The position numbers and the translations under genes are program-made. The notes under the pieces were generated by a model, which saw only the letters and a list, made by a program, of their open reading frames with translations, was not told where the DNA came from and did not search any database. From Escarpia spicata (taxonomy: Eukaryota > Annelida > Polychaeta > Sabellida > Siboglinidae), in NCBI GenBank assembly GCA_963995525.1, contig OZ023214.1, forward strand, positions 37,395,809 through 37,459,808: a DNA stretch of 64,000 nt, in the 5' to 3' direction. Positions 27,201-35,814 of the stretch are shown here, piece after piece. The stretch's first letter is position 1; every line of letters begins with the position of its first letter.

Positions 27201-30200
27201 AGTTTCTCCAATTGTGGGTGAAATAATAATTGTACCTGTAATTGAAAATTATCCAGTCATGTAATTGTAATTGATCAATGTAATGAACCCAACCCTGGTT
27301 TTTAAGAATGTAGTGTTTTAGCAAATTTATTGATCAAAATCATGCTCTTTGTCCAAAATGAGCAGTAAACAACAGGCTATGAAAATTATGAGCATTATCC
27401 CATCGTGCAGAATGTGCTAAAACACAGTATAGTATAAGCACGTGTGTCCTTTTGTCCCTGAAACAATGTAGAATGTTTGACAGAAGCATTGGTGTGGTCT
27501 GTAGATAACATATCATGGAGATATGTTGCAAAACTTGCACAAAATATTCATCTAAAATTATTTTGTCACTAAAGGGGCAAACTAAGCATAGGGTGTTTGT
27601 TTGATGGTCAATGTTTGAATTCATTGACATTCAAATTGCATTATTTTGAAGACTCCAAACATCAAGTTGTACTGTAACCAGCATCTCGGTTGTAGCGATC
27701 AGCACATCAGCCATATTATGTAGACAAGACACTGACTGTGGATGCAATGTGATTTCAGCAGCGAGTACTAAGGCTGGTGTGCCAGAGCTACACACAGGGC
27801 TTGTGTTTGAGCCAGTCTGTGTCTACAAGATGCTACAAGTCATCAAGTACGGAGGCGCATTCAAGGTGAGAACAGGCATATATAGGTTATGGCGGATGGG
27901 ACTATGTGTGGGCGGTATTCAAACGCTTTTGTAAGTGAGAAGAGCAAATATTGTATCATTAGGTCATCAAATATTGCACAAGACAGTAAAACTCTAAAAC
28001 ATATGGTCACATTGTAAAACCTATATCACCTTACATTGAATATTTATTAATAATAATAAAGGTCTTTGTTTTGCATAACAATAGGTAGCTCATTATTTGC
28101 TGGCATTAGTTCGAGGATGGCATAGACAAGAATCTGACTATGCATATTTATTATCTTTGTATGGTTATATCTTGAACACTGAAGATATGAAGACTGCCGA
28201 TGGCTAGTGCAATGATATCCTGGTCTGATTCAACTTATCAACTAACATCGACCAGTGGTTAGCAAGTGGAATTTATTGCACATGTCTACACAAGTCTTCT
28301 AACCTGACCCGAACGAGAGTTAGTCAGTGCTGGTTGTTTCACAGCCGCTGCAAACGTAAAATAAGATAAAATAGTTTATTATGCCTTTACATCGAATTTG
28401 GTGCACTCTTCATGGGCAGTGTCACATACACATCGGTGTACAGTGGCATCGGTGAATAGCGGGTAATGTCTCTAAATTGCACCACTGGATAGAGGCTTAG
28501 CCAGAGACCTGTCTGCCTGTCTTTGAGACTGCCAGTTAACTGGCCAAGACTGGTAATTAGATAAGACTGGTGAATTTAGAGTGGCCCAGCTGGCCAGTAG
28601 ATTAACTAATAGTTCCAAGTCTAGGCTCCACATTAATGACTATCATTGGCACAACTGGTAGTGAAACAAATTGAATGGATGAGTATTAATTAAATAAATG
28701 GCTCAGAGCAATGACACTGATTTATTATTGAATAAAACTAAACTGGTCAATAATGGCTGTGATTGACGTGAACGGTTTCCTCACAAGCCGTTTGTTCGCT
28801 AAAAGGCACAATTTTGATTAATTCAAGACTAAAGAAATCATTCCATTATTATTCCATTAAATGTGTTATATAGGCACCACTGTGGTTGTAGCATGGTCGT
28901 CAGGAGGATGCGGAGGAGTTCCTCGGCTGTGTGCTCGACTCGCTGCATGAGGAGATGGTCGCTGCCATGGACCTGCTGACAAAGGACAAGAAACAAACAA
29001 GTCAGTAGCACAGTGTGTACAGGGATCGGTTCACTAAGATAATGAGCTAGTAAGGAAAATCCATCAGTAAAGATAATTAGTTGTTAAAACTGGACGTTTT
29101 TCAAAATGCTGCTGAATTAGCAAGGATACTATTTCCATGACACACTGGCAAAAAGTTCCCCGGTCGCACGTCCAGGTTTCAACAGTTTATGACAGTTTTA
29201 AGGATACAAGATACAAGATCACTGTTAAGAGCAAAATCAGATAATAAATAAATAGAAGAGAGTTTACATGTAAATTGTAATCAGCAGTAAACACAGTTTT
29301 TCGGTTTTGACAGTTTCCGATATATATACAAGATCACAACTAAGGAGCAAAATGTATTCCAAAGAGCAAAATCAGGTTAATTAAATTAGAAATAAACAAA
29401 GGGAAGACGGTTTACATGTAATCAGCAATACACTTTGATGTCTTGATTGTTGATCTTGGCTCTGTTGCTATAGATGCCAACAGTGACGGTGCTGAGGTGG
29501 TTGCTAACGGCAACGCGGGAATGAGTGAAGGAACCAGTGGGGAGGACGAGGACGGGCAATGGGAGGAGGTGAAGCCCCGTGGCGGGAAGGGACTCGCTCC
29601 CAGGAGTGTGAGTCAGCCCATTTCCCTTTCTCCTAACACACCCCTCTATGTACTCTGCGAATTGCTTGAATTTAACCCTTTAGTTTAGACTTGAAGTCGG
29701 CCAAACCTGCCCATAGATTGACACTCCAAGTCAGCCAAACCCAGCTCAACATAACCGTGTAATGCTGCGTTCGTGCCATTTAGTGGATATATGTGAAAAC
29801 AGAGAACATTGTTAATGTTTCTGCTCAAATAGAGGTGTAACGGTTTAATTGAGATACATGATAGTGTTCATTAAGTTGGGAAAATTATTTTATTTTATAT
29901 TTATGATACAACTTAGGATTGAAACTCGCTTTTAGAGTTTCGACTGTCATCAGCAGACTTCATATAGTTATCCAACGATGAAAACATATTTTGTGAAAAA
30001 CCGCCCCTGTTAAAATCCTCACTGCATATCTCGCAGAAGTCTTTTAGTGGCACAATAAATAAAGTTTATGTATGTGGTAGGTTGTCTATTCACAACCATG
30101 ACTGTTATATCAGTTTACTTTTCTGAATATCATCCAGTTATTCCAGTATAATGTTTTTCAAGTGAAATTTATTCCACTAGAGTTGCAAACCAGAATGTAA

Positions 30201-33200
30201 TGTCCCGTTTGCACGATGTCCATCCATGGTAATCTCTTGAGTTGCGAAGTGCTGAAGCCGTCTGTTTGTCTACAGAATAACTACTCGTCATCGCCGACAT
30301 CAGACATCTTCCGTGGCCAGATCCGATCGATCCTGCACCAGATTGGGGCACGAGAGTCGCCCACTCTACAACCCTTCTACACCCTCCAACTGGACATCCA
30401 GGTGTGACATATAGGGGCCAGACACACAGCAAATACTATGTTTAGTATACAGATAGTGGGATAATGTTCTAGCACCGTTTCCAACTTTTTAGACAATTTC
30501 ACTACATTATGTTTTACTATGGAATAAAGATAAATATTTGTTGAGAAATTAAGTTAAAAAGATGAAGCGAATATTGGCTTTATGAAAGGGAAAGACATGA
30601 GCCAGATAATAGTGAAATTACATATGAGGATCCAACAAGTCAGTTAGAATTTGTATAGTGTGAATCATGGTGAAATAAATACCTTATGTAAGATTGTTTG
30701 GACAGCCATGAATTTTGAACTATACCCGTATTTTCCAGTGAAATGAAACTGTTCAGATAACGTTCCAGTTACGTTTTCTGAAAAGAATCCAGCCTCATTT
30801 GAACAGTAGCTGTGGACAGCAGGTGGGGAATAATAGAATCAAGATGGTTTCATGCGAAGTGATGTTACAAACGTGTTGGAATGTGGTAGAATATTACTAA
30901 ACACACAGATGACAGACACACACTAGTTGACTGACAGTATTACATGTTTGTTTGTTGCAGTCGGACAAAGTGTGGACCCTGAAAGATGCCCTGGATGGCC
31001 TTGTGAGTCGGGAGAGTCTACAGGGCTACACTTGTGCCAAAACCAAGCAGCAGGTACAGTCTATTCTTATTTGACAATATGTACATGAGGGACTTGTTTG
31101 TTGTTTTTGTTCGGTTGCTTTGGTAGAAGGACTGATTTTCACATTTTGTTACAGCTAAGATTATTTCGATAGCATCCTTTCGTTATGTTAAATTTATTTA
31201 ATTAGAAATAACTTGGTACTATCTCGTTTTATCACGCATCAAGTCGGTGTAAATAATGGCTGCTGTGTTGCAATAAATGTGTGCAGTGACAACGTGGGCT
31301 GAGCACTGCACGTTACACACATGCATAAATTCTCCCAAGTCTAACTTTGACTCCAATTGAAGAATATATGAATTTGTCATTTTAATATTCACAGTGAGTA
31401 CAGACAGACCATTGATGCTGACTAAAAGTCCTAAAACAAAACACTCGGTTTGATTACTTTTCCATTTGAGATTCTTTTATTATAATAAAACAGAAAATAA
31501 ATGTGGTATTATGGTAAGAGACCATTTCCTCTGTGTTCTTAAAAGCAGCAATACATAACTATGTATGACAGCACCATGTCATGCGTTACAGCTACTGTCC
31601 TCTTAGAAACACACTTAACAATTGAGTGAGTCTCATTAAAATGGTGTACACTGTCTGCTTCTGTCAGTTGCACCCATCTTCTGCTTCTGCACAATTCGTT
31701 CTGCGAGTGATTTGTGCGGTTGACGGGTGCGGCAATTCTCAGCTCACATAACGGATGATTGTGGATGATGATGATGTGTTTGTCACTTTATCTGGGACCC
31801 ATTTCTACTGAAAGAAATTAACTGTCTGGAAGCAATTCAGAGGCAAGCGGCAAGATAGACAAAATTGCAATATTCTTACGAAATAAATGTTACTGAATTA
31901 TTAAAATATTAATTACAAGATTGGCGGTATATTTGCATTTAACTTGTTTTGTAAAATAAGTAAATTTTTCAGGCTATGGTATAGAAAAAGTTAAGAAAAA
32001 CACACCAGCAAAATCATTAAGAATTCCGCATTTAGGACCATGCTAGAGGCACTACCTTGAGCGCATTGCGTCTCTTCATCTGCATGTTATTCCTGTTGGG
32101 AATTTGCAGATAAGTAAACAAGATTTGTGTAAGAGTTGCTCACCCTGCCTGTGTGTCCCAGGTTGAGGCGACCCGCCGTATCCTGCTTGAGAAGCTGCCG
32201 GTTGTGTTGATCCTCCATCTCAAGTGCTTCGTCTATGACAAGAGTGGCGGTTGTCAGAAGATCACAAACAAACAGATCGAGTTTCCCGTCCATCTCGAGA
32301 TGAGCAAAGGTGAACAGGTGTTTTGTTATCGCAGTGCGACACTTCGGATTGGTTGCATAAGTTCAAAAAGTCACAAAATATGTTATGGATTATGTAGAGG
32401 GGTGATTTGTGATTACCGTGTATCACAGGAAAATGTATTGCTACAGTGGCACCACATGGCGAGATTAAAAAATACAAATTGGTGCAAATAGCCATTTTAG
32501 ATTGTTTGGGATTTGGGTCGTAAAAAATTGTCCCATATCATGTATCTAATGGGGGAGTTGAACCAATACTAAACGCATAACGTTTTTAGTCCTTTGGGTC
32601 AAAAGTCCAACAAACTTATGCCTTCACTCCGCCGTGCGCCCGTTACCTGCCAATATCTCCGAGACCAGTCGGCAACTTTTTCTCATTTTGCATAGACATA
32701 TTTTAGGGTACTACGGTACTACCACTATGCACGAGAAATCTGTATTTGATTGAATCATTCTAAGGGCCCCATAGTGCCCCCAAACTGGTAAATTTTCACA
32801 TTTTGCCTATTTTTCCAAAAACTCTTCAGTAACTTTTTCTCTTATTTTTGCATAGACATTTCATGTGGTGGTGCCACTATATATAAGTTTTTTACAAGGT
32901 TGCATTTGAAGGATTCAAAATGCCAATTTGGGTGAAATTTTTGACTGGGTGACATTTCAGATTTCAAAATGTACAAACAAATTAGCATCTGTCCCTCTCT
33001 TTTCTGGGGGCAAGTGCTGTCACCTAAAAAAACATTAGCTTCTTTCGGGAATCTCTCCTCGATTATAACACTGTAAAACTTGTTTTACGTAGATACTATT
33101 GGATAGGATATTCAGTATATTGCCTACAGAAGTATGGTGAATTATATTTATATTCCATTTTCAGATTTGCTGTCACCAACTGTGAAGTCGAAATATAGTC

Positions 33201-34108
33201 TGGCAGCACGGAAATACAAGTTATTTGCTGGTGAGTTACCTTTGCTTGAGTATTGACACTGATAGACATTTAGCTACAAGTCATTGTGATCTAATATCTC
33301 AGCTTGTTGGTCATTTGAATACTTATACAGCTGGGCTGACATATTCATTTTGCTGTAATTATATATAAATCTGCTGCTTTCTTATGCTATTTGCCTTGAT
33401 ATGTCAGCAACCAGGCATAGTTCTGAATTGACAAGGTATGCCACAAAGTTATGTTTCAAGACTTGAAGAATCTTTGTTGAAATTGCCCTAAAGTAAACCG
33501 GTCAACTAATTTATTCATGGACAAAGCTATTCCAGGAAGCAGGCCATCATGCTATACAGTATTCAAACATACCGATCACCTGACTTTTGAATTACAAAAA
33601 TTGCTGCACTGTCATTTAAATCCCTGAATAGCAAGCTCAGATTATTTCGATGAAAGTCATGACCCGAACGGTGTGTAGCTTGTAATGTCATCATGGCTTA
33701 GGACCTGAGGCCTTGGACAGTGGCACGCTGCCCATACACAAACTGTTTCCTCCTGAAACTGAACTTTCATTAAAACACATTTGGGTGGTCAGTACGCTAT
33801 AATAGATATACAGTAAACACATTTGGATGGTCAGTACGCTATACTAGATATACAGTAAACACATTTGGGTGCATGCCATCCGTTCTATTCTGCTCTCACC
33901 CAGCCCCCTCTCCCTTGCAGTGGTGAACCACCATGGCACGAGGGCCATCGGGGGGCACTATACAACGAACGTCTTCCACCCCGGGGTGAACGGCTGGATC
34001 CACATGGACGACAGCGGGGTGAAACAGGTGTCAGAGAAGAACGTCCTCAAGCCACTACCCCCCACCGTGCCCTACCTGCTCTACTACAGGAGAGTTGACA
34101 CGACATAG
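6236..34108 (+). CDS. USP10: Ubiquitin carboxyl-terminal hydrolase 10 (14 coding exons)
   Basis: Thiol deubiquitinase; in other animals USP10 removes ubiquitin from p53, CFTR, LC3-linked and ribosomal substrates and binds G3BP in stress-granule control. Exons: 6236-6253, 17831-17923, 18430-19744, 25512-25603, 25993-26102, 26622-26677, 27759-27865, 28892-29000, 29474-29607, 30276-30401, 30961-31053, 32162-32309, 33165-33230, 33921-34108. The total is 2655 nt, 884 residues plus stop, against about 800 in human; all phases agree. Visible: FGFF near residue 10 (G3BP-binding FGxF), PAM2-like VTPDAAPYI at about 53-61, basic [15 protein letters not shown], Cys box GNWCYVNA (Cys502), QEDAEEF (about 601), KxWTLKDAL, His box GGHYTT (His835) and HMDDS. 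The 440-residue exon 3 is low complexity and Ser/Thr-rich, as in relatives. Exon 1 is the weakest part. Intron 1 (11.6 kb) and intron 3 (5.8 kb) carry transposons. Confidence 0.9.
6914..7281 (-). mobile_element. Palindromic hAT-type MITE, older copy
   Basis: The arms (GCACTTGTATCGAGTCTGG at 6914; inverted GTGGGTCTGGGTGCTAGAC at 7257) pair over much of their length. The core between the GTTTGCA motifs matches the core of the copy at 7459-7884 only when reversed, so the two copies lie in opposite orientation. No target duplication survives. Confidence 0.75.
7459..7884 (+). mobile_element. Palindromic hAT-type MITE with 8-bp target duplication
   Basis: The 426-bp element is bounded by CAGTTTTG at 7451-7458 and 7885-7892, a perfect 8-bp direct repeat. 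The ends are inverted: GGCACTCGTGTAGAATCC against the complement of GGATTCTACACAAGTGCC. Pairing extends about 170 bases inward through the TTGATTTTGCC and GAGTTTTG words. The core (7631-7725) is itself bounded by inverted GGTTTGC words. There is no coding capacity. The 8-bp duplication points to hAT machinery. Confidence 0.88.
7893..8660. other. USP10 intron 1, no gene recognised
   Basis: AT-rich sequence with no recognisable coding or RNA feature. TCAATTCAATAGCTTTATTC at about 8554 begins what may be the 3' end of the minus-strand LINE described next. Confidence 0.4.
8661..9107 (-). pseudogene. LINE reverse-transcriptase C-terminus (part 4 of a broken LINE)
   Basis: On the minus strand, entering at 9107, one frame reads [20 protein letters not shown], a stop, [20 protein letters not shown]. 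The open frame 8906-8661 continues with [18 protein letters not shown] and [11 protein letters not shown]. The K-(I/L)-M-V-F … KYLGH order is the standard region after the RT active site in APE-type non-LTR elements. It connects logically to the RT block at 10240-10640, from which an insertion of about 1.1 kb separates it. Confidence 0.75.
9108..10239. mobile_element. Repeat inserted inside the minus-strand LINE
   Basis: Starts TTTTTAGTCCTTTG, separates the YADDT and IMVFR parts of the LINE, and holds internal direct repeats. CAAGAAATCTGTATTTGATT occurs at about 9250 and 9410, with a near copy at about 10212. A block containing CACCCCCAACAGTAGATTTT is duplicated (about 9501 and 9631). CACCTGTAGGTGACAAACATAGAA is nearby. 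A related copy lies at 32583 in USP10 intron 12. No coding sequence recognised; family unknown. Confidence 0.55.
10240..10640 (-). pseudogene. LINE reverse-transcriptase core (part 3)
   Basis: Minus-strand frame 10627-10409 reads [20 protein letters not shown] and continues to [15 protein letters not shown] is RT block with the first catalytic Asp. Past a stop comes [13 protein letters not shown], and at about 10265-10236 [10 protein letters not shown], the RT active-site motif. Stops and frameshifts make it dead. Confidence 0.85.
10641..11499. mobile_element. Second insertion inside the minus-strand LINE
   Basis: It splits the RT between the [15 protein letters not shown] region (11500-11600) and the [10 protein letters not shown] region. 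Its right end reads CAAAGGACTTTTTAGC (about 11485-11500), the inverse of the TTTTTAGTCCTTTG that starts the 9108 insertion, so it may belong to the same family in reverse orientation. No coding sequence recognised. Confidence 0.45.
11500..12545 (-). pseudogene. LINE ORF2 linker and RT N-terminus (part 2)
   Basis: Reading down the minus strand from 12545: [13 protein letters not shown] (end of the endonuclease), [21 protein letters not shown], an in-frame stop, [67 protein letters not shown] and finally [17 protein letters not shown]. This is the order of an APE-type LINE ORF2 between endonuclease and RT. Several stops and frameshifts are present. Confidence 0.8.
13011..13786 (+). pseudogene. 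Internally deleted BED-finger hAT transposase
   Basis: The N-terminal frame from ATG 13011 reads [16 protein letters not shown] … [13 protein letters not shown] … [10 protein letters not shown], a BED-like C2H2 finger (CSLC … H … H), then EVMFSYFVH. The catalytic core is missing. A second frame (about 13350-13494) gives [17 protein letters not shown] and [12 protein letters not shown] third (to 13786) gives [17 protein letters not shown] and [20 protein letters not shown], the hAT C-terminal dimerisation motif. Three frames and a core deletion mean it cannot encode a transposase. A weak pair of ends, CCTGCCA at about 12634 and TGGCAGG at about 13987, may bound it. Confidence 0.75.
14495..14767. 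mobile_element. Foldback MITE / long hairpin
   Basis: CATCCTTGAAAATTATTCTGAG at 14495 is repeated inverted at the right end (14746-14767). Inner arms GGTTTTGGGCAAGGA … GGTTTGAGC (14549-14611) pair with GCTCAAACC … TCCTTGCCCAAAACC (14634-14683). Only a short loop is left unpaired. There is no coding capacity and no clear target duplication. Confidence 0.75.
14954..15233 (-). pseudogene. LINE endonuclease fragment (part 1)
   Basis: The minus frame 15233-15024 ends in [16 protein letters not shown] +2 shift gives [11 protein letters not shown], then FHNTVTRI and [15 protein letters not shown] … VDHIP is the late APE-endonuclease region. It precedes part 2 directly (both contain the DVDHI codons), which supports one LINE split by the 12547-14953 insertion. 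Confidence 0.65.
15234..17830. other. USP10 intron 1 remainder, no gene recognised
   Basis: AT-rich. A poly-A-rich tract lies near 16130-16175. At 16483-16502 AGGCCTCAACATTAACACTG may pair loosely with TTAGCATTGAGCCTC near 17072-17086, but no target duplication was seen. Short frames (15573, 17237, 17521) show no motif. Confidence 0.4.
17831..17923 (+). CDS. USP10: USP10 exon 2 (FGxF motif)
   Basis: Bounded by TTTTCAG and GTAAGT, 31 codons, phase 0 at both ends. It encodes [16 protein letters not shown]. The FGFF matches the position of the FGDF motif by which USP10 binds the NTF2-like domain of G3BP. Confidence 0.85.
18430..19744 (+). CDS. USP10: USP10 exon 3 (PAM2-like motif, disordered linker)
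   Basis: Starts after CTTGTAG and ends at C|GTAAGT, 438 codons plus 1 base. It opens with [10 protein letters not shown], then VTPDAAPYI, which aligns with the PAM2 motif of vertebrate USP10 (LNPQAPEFI). Next come a Pro/Met-rich stretch, [12 protein letters not shown] (counterpart of the vertebrate KKKKKRPPGYY block), a Ser/Asp/Thr-rich segment and [10 protein letters not shown] frame runs on past the donor to a stop at 19761, but exon 4 phase and homology support splicing. Confidence 0.88.
19950..20290. repeat. Short inverted-repeat sequences in USP10 intron 3
   Basis: GCAGGGCGTT (about 19951) faces AACGCCCTGC (about 20008), about 68 bp end to end. A second pair, GATCGGGATAGGG (about 20187) and CCCTATCCCGATC (about 20261), lies just downstream. 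They look like two small foldback elements, but boundaries are unsure. Confidence 0.4.
20330..23768 (+). mobile_element. Nearly full-length dead L2/CR1-type LINE with 2A-like motif
   Basis: It lies in USP10 intron 3. An N-terminal frame (20533-20817) is hydrophobic and ends [14 protein letters not shown], a 2A-like (GDVxxNPGP) motif. After a one-base shift comes the APE endonuclease: [67 protein letters not shown]. The RT follows: [71 protein letters not shown]. The C-terminus is [17 protein letters not shown] … YLYNLAYPP, stop at 23626-23628. The 3' end reads TTATCTTATTATTA at about 23754. At least six frameshifts or stops, so it is inactive. The 5' boundary is approximate. Confidence 0.88.
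23769..25511. other. USP10 intron 3 remainder
   Basis: AT-rich intron sequence with no recognisable element. The frames at 24516 and 25490 are chance, apart from the part of 25490-25681 that overlaps exon 4. Confidence 0.5.
25512..25603 (+). CDS. USP10: USP10 exon 4 (catalytic Cys box)
   Basis: Acceptor TTTGCAG, donor GCT|GTATCC (weak). Encodes [17 protein letters not shown]; the Cys of NWCYVNA is the USP nucleophile. It joins exon 3 by completing a split Gln codon. Confidence 0.93.
25993..26102 (+). CDS. USP10: USP10 exon 5
   Basis: Acceptor GATCCAG, donor CT|GTAAGT. Encodes [19 protein letters not shown] and TPVIDS, which directly follow the Cys box in USP10 proteins. Confidence 0.92.
26622..26677 (+). 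CDS. USP10: USP10 exon 6
   Basis: Acceptor CATTCAG, donor ACAG|GTACGA. Encodes [12 protein letters not shown], matching the family's IDSxVxxxNEF region. 56 bases, flanked by split codons on both sides that agree with exons 5 and 7. Confidence 0.88.
27026..27297. mobile_element. hAT-type MITE in USP10 intron 6
   Basis: Ends CAGGGTTGGGG … CCCAACCCTG are inverted. The interior is made of repeated TAATTGTAATT words. Flanks ATTTTTAA (27018-27025) and GTTTTTAA (27298-27305) form an 8-bp target duplication with one mismatch. CAG…CTG ends plus 8 bp point to hAT. Confidence 0.85.
27759..27865 (+). CDS. USP10: USP10 exon 7
   Basis: Acceptor GATTTCAG, donor TTCAAG|GTGAGA. Encodes [16 protein letters not shown], the counterpart of the family's AAFEPTYIYRLL. 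An alternative NAGNAG acceptor 3 bases downstream (27762) would remove one Ala. Confidence 0.88.
28892..29000 (+). CDS. USP10: USP10 exon 8 (QEDAEEF box)
   Basis: Acceptor GTTGTAG, donor CAA|GTCAGT. Encodes [20 protein letters not shown], the conserved USP glutamine/aspartate box. Confidence 0.93.
29474..29607 (+). CDS. USP10: USP10 exon 9 (acidic insert)
   Basis: Acceptor GCTATAG, donor AGGAGT|GTGAGT. Encodes a Gly/Asp/Glu-rich stretch ending [14 protein letters not shown], like the acidic SEDEWEQVGPR loop of vertebrate USP10. Confidence 0.87.
30276..30401 (+). CDS. USP10: USP10 exon 10
   Basis: Acceptor TCTACAG, donor CAG|GTGTGA. Encodes [15 protein letters not shown] and [12 protein letters not shown], core USP palm/fingers sequence. 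42 codons, phase 0 at both ends. Confidence 0.92.
30961..31053 (+). CDS. USP10: USP10 exon 11
   Basis: Acceptor TTGTTGCAG, donor CAG|GTACAG. Encodes [18 protein letters not shown] and [10 protein letters not shown], the family's QDALxxLVxRExxQGYT segment. Confidence 0.92.
32162..32309 (+). CDS. USP10: USP10 exon 12
   Basis: Acceptor GTCCCAG, donor AAAG|GTGAAC. Encodes [19 protein letters not shown] and [14 protein letters not shown], the conserved strand before the His box. Confidence 0.92.
32583..33010 (+). repeat. Copy of the TTTTTAGTCCTTTG interspersed repeat
   Basis: Begins TTTTTAGTCCTTTGGGTC and shares GCATAGACATA…TTAGGG and GAAATCTGTATTTGATTGAA with the insertion at 9108-9440. It sits in USP10 intron 12. 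No coding sequence; the 3' limit is uncertain. Confidence 0.6.
33165..33230 (+). CDS. USP10: USP10 exon 13
   Basis: Acceptor ATTTTCAG, donor GCTG|GTGAGT. Encodes [20 protein letters not shown], matching the family's KxFKCHRTYRLFA region. Split codons at both ends fit. Confidence 0.88.
33921..34108 (+). CDS. USP10: USP10 exon 14 (His box, stop)
   Basis: Acceptor CCCTTGCAG. Encodes [30 protein letters not shown] and [12 protein letters not shown], then TAG at 34106. GGHYTT carries the catalytic His; the DD of HMDDS supplies the third residue of the triad. YLLYYRR is the usual USP C-terminus. Confidence 0.94.
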
Positions 34109-35545
34109 CTGTGTGCGAAAATACGACATTCTTGGTGTCAAGTGATCGTGTGGCTGTGAAGACCTATGTTGCGTTAACTCAGCTGACAGTCGGCATCCCA
34201 ATGAGGTGGATGTGTTCTGTTCTGATGGAGAGAGCGGTTGGTGTACATAGATTCAGTGCAAAGACAATGGTCCGTAACTGCTGACGTCAATGGCGGGGTT
34301 GTATGTGCACAGCCAGCCGTTTATGCTGCTCTGATGACATGTTGTCACAAGGCACATGCGACAATGATTGTGTATAATAATTATTGACTGTGTTCCCTGT
34401 GATTCTGTTGGTTTTGTTGTCGGTGGCGAGATGTGATAATTTTCCAGGCAAGATGTTGACCGTGTACATATGGTTAGTTAGAAGTGCCACGTGATTGTGA
34501 CATGTTATCAGTGTATGTGGAGGCGTGGTTTGGTTTGCGTGACGAATGTTTAGGCGACTGTGAAATGTGCCAAACTGTGGCTGTGTGCGCATAAGTACGA
34601 GCGTGGTGTTGTCTAAGGTGTACATATATTTCCTGCCTTGTGTGATATCTTGCGTTTCCTAAGTTTGAGAATACACAGCTCTTTTGGGACTGTTCTGGGT
34701 GAAATAACGCCGCAGATTATCAACACCTGCATTGACCGTGGACTGTTGCATTCACACAGTTGAAGCAGTCTACAAATGAACATGGCCAACATATATTGTA
34801 CTTTAAGAAGTTCAAGATGCATGGTAGTTTGCAAATTATTGCATCAGTTTTGACTCCAAGAGAACTGCGAGATTTGTTCATGCAGGATTGTTGCAATGGA
34901 ATTTCTTGGAAGGATTTGTAAATAGTGAATTTGTTTAGCTTTTGTACCCAAAAATTACTGAAATGTGGGTCAAAATATGGCTTCCTGGGTGACGTTTTTT
35001 TGTGTTGTGGCAGCTGCAATTTGATTATTGCATGTAAATCCATGCACGCATCTGTCAGAGAACCTAGATCTCGTTGATACTTAGTATCGGTCATCTGAGG
35101 CACTATGTGAAAGCTGTTGAATGGTAATAATACAACAATTATTGAATTATTTTCTAACGAGAGAAGTCGGCGAGGAAAATTCGAACGATGGGTAAACATA
35201 TTCAGCCTTTGGTAATGATGCAGCACTTTTGTGATGAACCTGTTATGCTTTCGTATGAAGCTGGGGCCGGTTTCATGAAGCGTACAAGTTACGCAATTAC
35301 TTAGCATCACGTTTTGCATAACTGCTGTTTGCTCATATAAACAAATTCGGGTAAGACATCATCTTATCGTTAAAAACTTTGTTAGCCGCTTCATGAAACC
35401 GGGCCCAGATCCTCGGTGGTTGTATTATCTGCTGTGTTGCGACATCAGTTTATTGTGTGGTGATGTGTTGCTAATGACCATGTGACATGTTGCCACCTTC
35501 TGCCATGTATTCTGATTACCCATTAAAACGTTTTATAAGTACATC
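34109..35545 (+). other. USP10: USP10 3' UTR (candidate) with ATTAAA signal
   Basis: After the stop at 34108 there is no further + strand exon. CATTAAAACG at 35521 supplies an ATTAAA polyadenylation signal, followed about 30 bases later by a GT-rich stretch (GTCCTCTGTATGG). Antisense frames at 34287 and 34720 carry no recognisable motif. The UTR end is inferred. Confidence 0.5.
35263..35406. mobile_element. Foldback MITE inside the USP10 3' UTR
   Basis: GGGCCGGTTTCATGAAGCG at 35264 is mirrored by CGCTTCATGAAACCGGGCCC ending at 35406, leaving about 100 unpaired bases. If transcribed in the 3' UTR it would form a stem of about 19 bp. No target duplication seen. Confidence 0.8.
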
Positions 35546-35814
35546 ATGTCCTCTGTATGGTTTTCATTTGTTTGCTAGTACCACCAGTCTTCAGAAATGG
35601 GAATTCGACAAATAAATCTTCCGTCTTCAGGAATGTTAATTATTTGAATATGAAATATTTCAAATAATGTATTTTCAAATATAACTGCTAAGAGATCATA
35701 ATAGGAACATGTTTTATATGGATATTATATATATTGGAAGAGTGAATTATGGAGTGAACAAACGTGCTCAAGGTTTGAAATGGCAGCAAAATGATATGAA
35801 CAGTGCCAGTGCAT

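Larger units (their letters stand above)
25604..33920. other. USP10 introns 4-13 between the listed exons
   Basis: Apart from the MITE at 27026 and the repeat at 32583, these introns show only AT-rich unique-looking sequence. Near 33780-33860 a short block containing AAACACATTTGGGTGGTCAGTACGCTATA is repeated about twice (unit about 61 bases). Frames such as 29443, 30169 and 32153 are exon reads extended into introns or antisense shadows. Confidence 0.5.

Noticed and set aside
34720..35319. 199-codon minus ORF opposite the USP10 3' UTR
   Set aside because: No recognisable motif, no splice or promoter context, ends in the foldback MITE; probably chance.
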